Below are positions 7,819 through 11,156 of a DNA stretch of 11,156 nt, piece by piece. How positions within the stretch are numbered: position 1 is the stretch's first letter; every line of letters starts with the position of its first letter. The stretch comes from Thomasclavelia spiroformis. GTDB lineage: Bacteria; Bacillota_I; Bacilli_A; Erysipelotrichales; Coprobacillaceae. A program made the translations under genes and the position numbers. Location of the stretch: assembly GCA_018369555.1 (NCBI GenBank), contig JAGZCC010000071.1:1-11156 (forward strand). Reading direction: 5' to 3'. Below the pieces are notes generated by a model. The model did not search any database. It was not told the DNA's origin and was given only the letters and a program-made list of their open reading frames with translations.

Positions 7819-7862
7819 AAACTGTGTAAGTCAGTAGCGTACGGATTGACTTCACAGTTTTT
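7819..7862 (+). terminator. Hairpin terminator after the giant surface-protein gene
   Basis: AAACTGTG-T-AAGTCA (7819-7833) pairs with TGACTT-CACAGTTT (7847-7860): 14 base pairs with a single bulged T, a 13-base loop and a terminal T-run (7858-7862). It begins 35 bases after the giant gene's stop and fits an intrinsic terminator. The loop contains the palindrome CGTACG (7838-7843). The structure also lies immediately before the IS110 transposase frame, so it could instead belong to that element's left end. Confidence 0.7.
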
Positions 7863-7865
7863 ATT

Positions 7866-9044
7866 GTGAAACAAAAACCACGTGCTATTGAAGTGAACCC
7901 AGAAAATTGGAAACTTTAAAAACCTATTGTAATTGACTTATTTAACTGTCATGAACCTTTCTTCTTTCCTAATAATTCTGATGGTTTTGATTCTTTTATC
8001 AAAGCTGTTAAAAAATTTAAATCACCTAGACATATTGTAGGCTTAGAAGCCATCGGTCATTACGGTGACAACCTTATCAGCTTTCTAATCAAACAAGATT
8101 ATGAGGTTGCTTTAATTAATCCATTAACCACTGATGCCAAGCGCAAGTCTAAAATCCGCAAGACTAAGAATGATAAAAAAGATACTTTTCTTATCTGTTC
8201 AGTACTCTTTGACAGAGACTATACTAAAGTCACTCAGCATAAACTCGATATGAAACAGGTTCGAGAATTAACCCGTTATCACTCTTCAATTACTGAAGAT
8301 ATCAATCAAAAGAAAAACCGTCTTCAAAAGTGTATCGATATCGTTATACCCGAGTTTAATTCATGGTTTAAAACCAAGTATTCCAAAACTTATATGGCTG
8401 TTTTAAAAGAATTTGGAAGTTCTTATAATTTAGCCAAAGCTAATCTTACTCATCTCAAAAACGTTCTAAACCCTAAAAACAAGGGGTATCATGTAGAGAT
8501 AGATGCATCATCTCTTCGTGATAATGCAAAGAAATCTATTGGCGAAAATAACGAAGTTATTGCTCTTGAAATTAAGATGCTTATTGAAAATATTGAACTC
8601 TTAACCAGTCAGCTTAAAACTATAGACAAAAAAATAGAAGAATTAGATGCTAAACTAGATTCTCTTATCTTCTCGATTCCCGGCATTGGGATTTATACGG
8701 GAATGTCTATTTTAAGCGAGATTGGTGATATCCATAACTTCAGCTCTGCTGTCAAAGTCATGGGATTTGCAGGTGTAGACCCCGGTACTTATCAGTCCGG
8801 TGAATACAGCGCTCCTCAAACAGCATTGTCTAAACGTGGTTCGCGCTACCTAAGAAAAAATCTATATCAGTGCATTCTTACAGTATGCAAATACAATCTC
8901 ACTTTCAATAAGTATTATAAACTAAAACGGTCACAAGGTAAATCCCATAGATGCGCCCAGGGCCATTCAGTACGAAAACTTATAAGAGTAATCTATAAAT
9001 TATTGTCTGAAAACATACCATTTGATGAAAGACAGCTGATTTAA
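7866..9044 (+). pseudogene. IS110-family transposase (DEDD/serine type), early stop and N-terminal deletion
   Basis: From a GTG at 7866 the frame reads KQKPRAIEVNPENWKL, a TAA at 7917-7919, then KPIVIDLFNCHEPFFFPNN and on without interruption to TAA at 9042-9044; the part after the stop stays in one frame. The DEDD RuvC-like domain shows its Glu in GLEAIGHYGDNL and its last Asp residues in RKTKNDKKDTFLI. The C-terminal transposase_20 region has SIPGIGIYTGMSILSEIG, KVMGFAGVDPGTYQSG and LSKRGSRYLRKNLYQ, where the catalytic Ser lies. The usual G-I-D-(V/I)-(A/S)-K segment carrying the first Asp is missing: only about 10 residues separate IVID from the PFFFPNN block, suggesting an in-frame deletion of roughly 15-20 codons. 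An internal ATG at 8250 would give only a C-terminal piece. With two lesions the copy is probably inactive. There is no good ribosome binding site before the GTG. A second inverted copy ends the window. Confidence 0.85.
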
Positions 9045-9102
9045 AAATATTTAACTTAATATTTTTAAAATTCTGCATAAAGCAGTAGTTTTCAGTGTAC
9101 AC
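9040..9102. other. Stem-loop cluster at the IS110 right end
   Basis: TTTAAAAATATT (9040-9051) and AATATTTTTAAA (9058-9069) form a perfect 12-bp stem with a 6-base loop that overlaps the transposase stop codon. CTGC-ATAAA-GCAG (9073-9085) is a second small stem, and GTGTACAC (9095-9102) is a perfect palindrome. None has a terminator T-tract. Structured noncoding ends of IS110-type elements can encode the bridge RNA, or these may be subterminal repeats. Element boundaries could not be set. Confidence 0.4.
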
Positions 9103-9171
9103 AAAATTCACTTTTCAAAGAACTAAAAAATATTTCAGCTAATTATCAAAAATCACTTGATTTATATATAG

Positions 9172-9926
9172 TTAGCTTTCCTGTAAAAATTCTACTTCTC
9201 CATTCAGTATATTTTTTGTATTAGGTATCTGCAACCACGCTCTTTCAAGTTCATCATTGCAATATTCTCTCACTTTATCTGGCAGGCTTTCCCAGATTTC
9301 TTTAAATTGAAGTGATTGAGATAATCTCCACTCAGCTACATCTTCTCCTCCGTATTGACCATACTGATATTGATCGCATGCATCAAAATGTTTGTGAAAT
9401 GCAATATTTTCAACACAATTAACTATCGCTTCTTTTACTTTAATGTTTTGTAATTCTTCATTTGATAACTGACCTAAAATATGATATGGAATATTTACAT
9501 TCATAGTGGTTAAACGTATAATTATTTCTTCGATTGAAAAATTGGCATTACTTGAAAATTCATTCAGATAGTCGAGTATTTTATTCTCCTCGTTATATTT
9601 ATCATTTAGAAACAGGTATAAGTTATCGTCTAAGTCATTATTGCCACTTAACTTAAAACTGTGAAAACTTATATCAGTATATGGTTCAGCATATAGATCC
9701 CCAAATCTGTCACCTCCAGGATAATTAATAATCAATTCCGTTTGATTTGTTAGATGAATAATATCTCGATGATCATAATAAAAATCGTTTCTTTCATCAA
9801 TGTTTTCCAACTAAACTCATTTTCAGGAAATTCAATTTTAATGTATGATATTACATCGTGTATTTTTAGTTGTTTTGTTTTTTCGATAAGATTTTCAATT
9901 TTAGTTTTGATTAATTTATTTTCCAT
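9172..9926 (-). pseudogene. Protein of unknown function downstream of a DNA methyltransferase, one frameshift
   Basis: I do not recognise this family. The open stretch from a TTG at 9810 (212 residues) is preceded in its own frame by a TAG. The adjacent frame holds a proper start: ATG at 9926 with AAGGAG (9934-9939), encoding MENKLIKTKIENLIEKTKQL through PENEFSW. Restoring one base near 9808-9812 (TGGAAAAC read as TGG-GAAAAC) joins ENEFSW to ENIDERND and gives 251 residues. The product is acidic and soluble-looking, with no signal peptide or membrane segment. Visible features are a Lys-rich helical N-terminus, a YPGGDRFGDLYAEP loop, a YGQYGGEDVAEWRLSQS segment and an Asp/Glu-rich middle. It starts 14 bases after the methyltransferase stop, so the two were one operon, and a role tied to DNA modification or to a phage or conjugative element is plausible but unproven. 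A sequencing error is an alternative to a true frameshift. Confidence 0.6.
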
Positions 9927-9933
9927 ATTTTTT

Positions 9934-9939
9934 CTCCTT
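9934..9939 (-). promoter_or_regulatory. Ribosome binding site setting the start at 9926
   Basis: On the minus strand AAGGAG lies 7 bases before the ATG at 9926. It argues that the unknown-function gene starts there rather than at the TTG at 9810, and so that a frameshift separates the two parts. Confidence 0.65.
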
Positions 9940-9940
9940 G

Positions 9941-10351
9941 TTATAATCCTAAATCATAATCATTTTCTAATTTCTCATATCCGACAATACTTTCATTAGA
10001 ATATGTAATACGATTGATATCAATTATAGTAGCTTCTTTATTCAGCTGTTCTTCTATATTTTTTTTCATTAGATTAAAATTTTCTTTTGCTAAATTTCTT
10101 TTTTCTTGTGAGGTATTTTATATATTTTCAACTCCTTCAATAACGATTGCATTTCTAGACATATTCAATGCAGCCACGGCTAAATTACTGCTTCCAGCAA
10201 ACTGATCAAGAATAATTTCATATGGAAGCGATATATAACCGATTATTTCCTCTAGCAACTCGACAGGTTTTTCAGCCTGATGCACTCTCTTAGTTATACT
10301 TTTTGGTTGATAGTTAAACTGCGAAGGAAGCATACCTGATGTTCCGCTCAT
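9941..10351 (-). pseudogene. DNA methyltransferase (N4/N6, motif I near C-terminus), 5'-truncated with an in-frame stop
   Basis: The minus-strand frame contains SQFNYQPKSITKRVHQAEKP, VELLEEIIGYISLP, and ILDQFAGSSNLAVAALNMSR followed by AIVIEG. The H-x-x-EKPVELLE motif and the DxFAGS motif (SAM-binding motif I) near the C-terminus are typical of beta-type N6-adenine/N4-cytosine methyltransferases, in which the catalytic (D/N)PPY lies upstream. That catalytic half is absent. The recognisable sequence ends near 10351, where an IstB fragment on the other strand begins. After VENI there is a TAA (10118-10120), but the same frame continues as NTSQEKRNLAKENFNLMKKN to a second stop at 9941-9943, just before the next gene's ribosome binding site; the original C-terminus was therefore about 59 codons longer. 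Motif I has GSS where GSG is usual. The fragment cannot be an active enzyme, and its original target is unknown. Confidence 0.75.
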
Positions 10352-10353
10352 GT

Positions 10354-10768
10354 AATGAACAATTAAATTATTTAAAATTGAAATCAGCATATTCATATTT
10401 AAATTCATTAATAATGAATAATGAAATAGATGAAGAACAACTACAGGTAATGCATAAAATATTGAATAAGGAAGTAATAGCCAAGGAGGAAAATAACAGA
10501 CTTTATAATGTAAAGGTAGCAGCATTTTCTTTCTTAAGAAAAGTTGACGATTATGATTTTAATTTTCAGCCAGGCATAAAAGAAGAAAAAATAAGATCGA
10601 TTATTGAATCGGATTTTTATGAAAACGCAACAAATGTTGTTTTTATAGGTAATCCAGGTACGGGGAAAACGCACTTAGCAATAGCAATTGCATATACAGT
10701 AGCCATTAGACGTAATAGTGTATATTTTATTAAATTTAATAAATTAATCAATATTCTAAGACAGGCAA
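10354..10768 (+). pseudogene. IS21-family IstB-type ATPase helper, N-terminal fragment
   Basis: The plus-strand frame reads NEQLNYLKLKSAYSYLNSL, NKEVIAKEENNRLYNVKVAA, DDYDFNFQPGIKEEKI and then a Walker A box GNPGTGKTHLAIA (Gly codon at 10648). This order matches IstB proteins, the AAA+ ATPases that assist the IS21 transposase IstA and resemble DnaC. The open frame extends upstream to an ATG at 10339, but that part overlaps the methyltransferase fragment; recognisable IstB sequence starts at about NEQLNYLK (10354). After ILRQANF (about 10770) the frame runs into the antisense of an IS110 copy until a stop at 10864-10866, so Walker B, sensor motifs and the C-terminal half are gone. No IstA is present in the window. 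It is a fragment sandwiched between two other broken genes. Confidence 0.8.
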
Positions 10769-11156
10769 ATTTCAAGAGTTATAACTTCGTTGTTCACCAA
10801 TGGATTTCTTTGCATTGGCACGAAGAGATGATGTGTCTGTATCCCCATGGTTTCCACTGCTTTTAGGCTTTAGAAGATGAGTGAGAATGGCACCGGCTAA
10901 ATTATAAGAACTTCCAAATTCTTTTAAAACAGCCGTATAAGCTTTGGAATATTTGGTTCTAAACCAAGTATTGGACTCAGGAATAACGATATCAATACAT
11001 TTTTGAAGTTACCTTTTCTTTTGATTGATATCTTCAGTAACAGAAGCATGATGACGAGTTAATTCACGAGCTTGTTTCATATCGAGCTTACGCTGAGCGA
11101 CTCTAGTATAATCTCTATCAAAGAATACTGAACAAATAAGAAAAGTCTCTTTTTTA
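10768..11156 (-). pseudogene. Second IS110-family transposase copy, inverted and decayed, runs off the window
   Basis: The minus strand reads KKETFLICSVFFDRDYTRVA, RKLDMKQARELTRHHASVTE, DINQKKR-stop-LQKCIDIV, then TKYSKAYTAVLKEFGSSYNL and TSSLRANAKKSIGE. This parallels the first copy (its 8172-8573 region) almost residue for residue with many silent and some amino-acid changes, so they are related but not a recent duplication. Lesions are a TAA at 11009-11011, a deletion of about three to four codons after LTHL (near 10880), and a two-base deletion near 10785 that shifts the frame before the match ends at GAAATT (10768-10773). The C-terminal catalytic-Ser half is missing and is replaced by the IstB fragment. 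The N-terminal part lies beyond the window. The copy is inactive. Confidence 0.82.

Noticed and set aside
8250..9044. ATG at 8250 as the true start of the IS110 transposase
   Set aside because: The same frame continues upstream with clear DEDD-domain motifs (GLEAIGHY, KNDKKDTF), so the ATG is internal; the real gene began near 7866.
9754..10205. Plus-strand hydrophobic open frames that could be small membrane proteins
   Set aside because: They are antisense to the methyltransferase and unknown gene, where A+T-rich codons create Ile/Phe/Leu-rich shadows; no ribosome binding site precedes them.
10352..10525. Upstream extension of the minus-strand methyltransferase frame
   Set aside because: This part is antisense to recognisable IstB sequence and shows no methyltransferase motifs; the fragment most likely ends near 10351.
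10769..10866. C-terminal extension of the IstB frame
   Set aside because: It is the antisense of the second IS110 copy and lacks any IstB motif.

Overview
The window looks like an accessory segment from a low-GC, Gram-positive (Firmicutes-type) gut commensal. The evidence is the strong A+T bias, AGGAGG-type ribosome binding sites, a very large secreted protein with a sortase-like C-terminal tail, and IS families common in such genomes. A relative of the Coprobacillaceae/Erysipelotrichales is my guess from style only; nothing here fixes the species.

Layout: (1) 1-540 is insertion-sequence debris: the C-terminal end of an IS256-type transposase (+) abutting a collapsed IS4-type transposase (-). 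(2) 687-1465 (-) is a secreted CBM32/discoidin-type carbohydrate-binding protein. Its signal peptide is cut off from the mature part by a one-base frameshift, and it may be the front end of a larger glycosidase. (3) 1466-1975 is a divergent intergenic region with a good promoter for the minus-strand gene, several dyads, and an excellent ribosome binding site for the plus-strand gene. (4) 1976-7783 (+) is the one clearly intact gene: a 1935-residue surface protein with a signal peptide, three tandem modules each made of a lamin-tail domain (LTD) and an Ig-like domain, further beta-rich domains, a calcineurin-like metallophosphoesterase domain, an Ig-like domain and a C-terminal wall-sorting tail. 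A hairpin terminator follows it. (5) 7866-9044 (+) is an IS110-family transposase, nearly complete but with an early stop and apparently missing the segment holding the first catalytic Asp. Stem-loops follow its stop. (6) 9172-10351 (-) is the remains of a two-gene operon: the C-terminal part of a DNA methyltransferase (one in-frame stop) and a downstream gene of unknown function (one frameshift). (7) 10354-10768 (+) is the N-terminal part of an IstB-type ATPase of an IS21-family element, joined to the methyltransferase fragment. (8) 10768-11156 (-) is a second, inverted, decayed copy of the IS110 transposase, running off the window.

Functionally, the window carries one large wall-anchored, probably hydrolytic surface protein, divergently transcribed from a broken glycan-binding protein and surrounded by nested, dead mobile elements. 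The methyltransferase cassette lies between two inverted IS110 copies. I see no tRNA, rRNA or CRISPR array. Almost every gene except the 1935-residue one carries a single reading-frame lesion, so either the region is decaying or the assembly has base errors.
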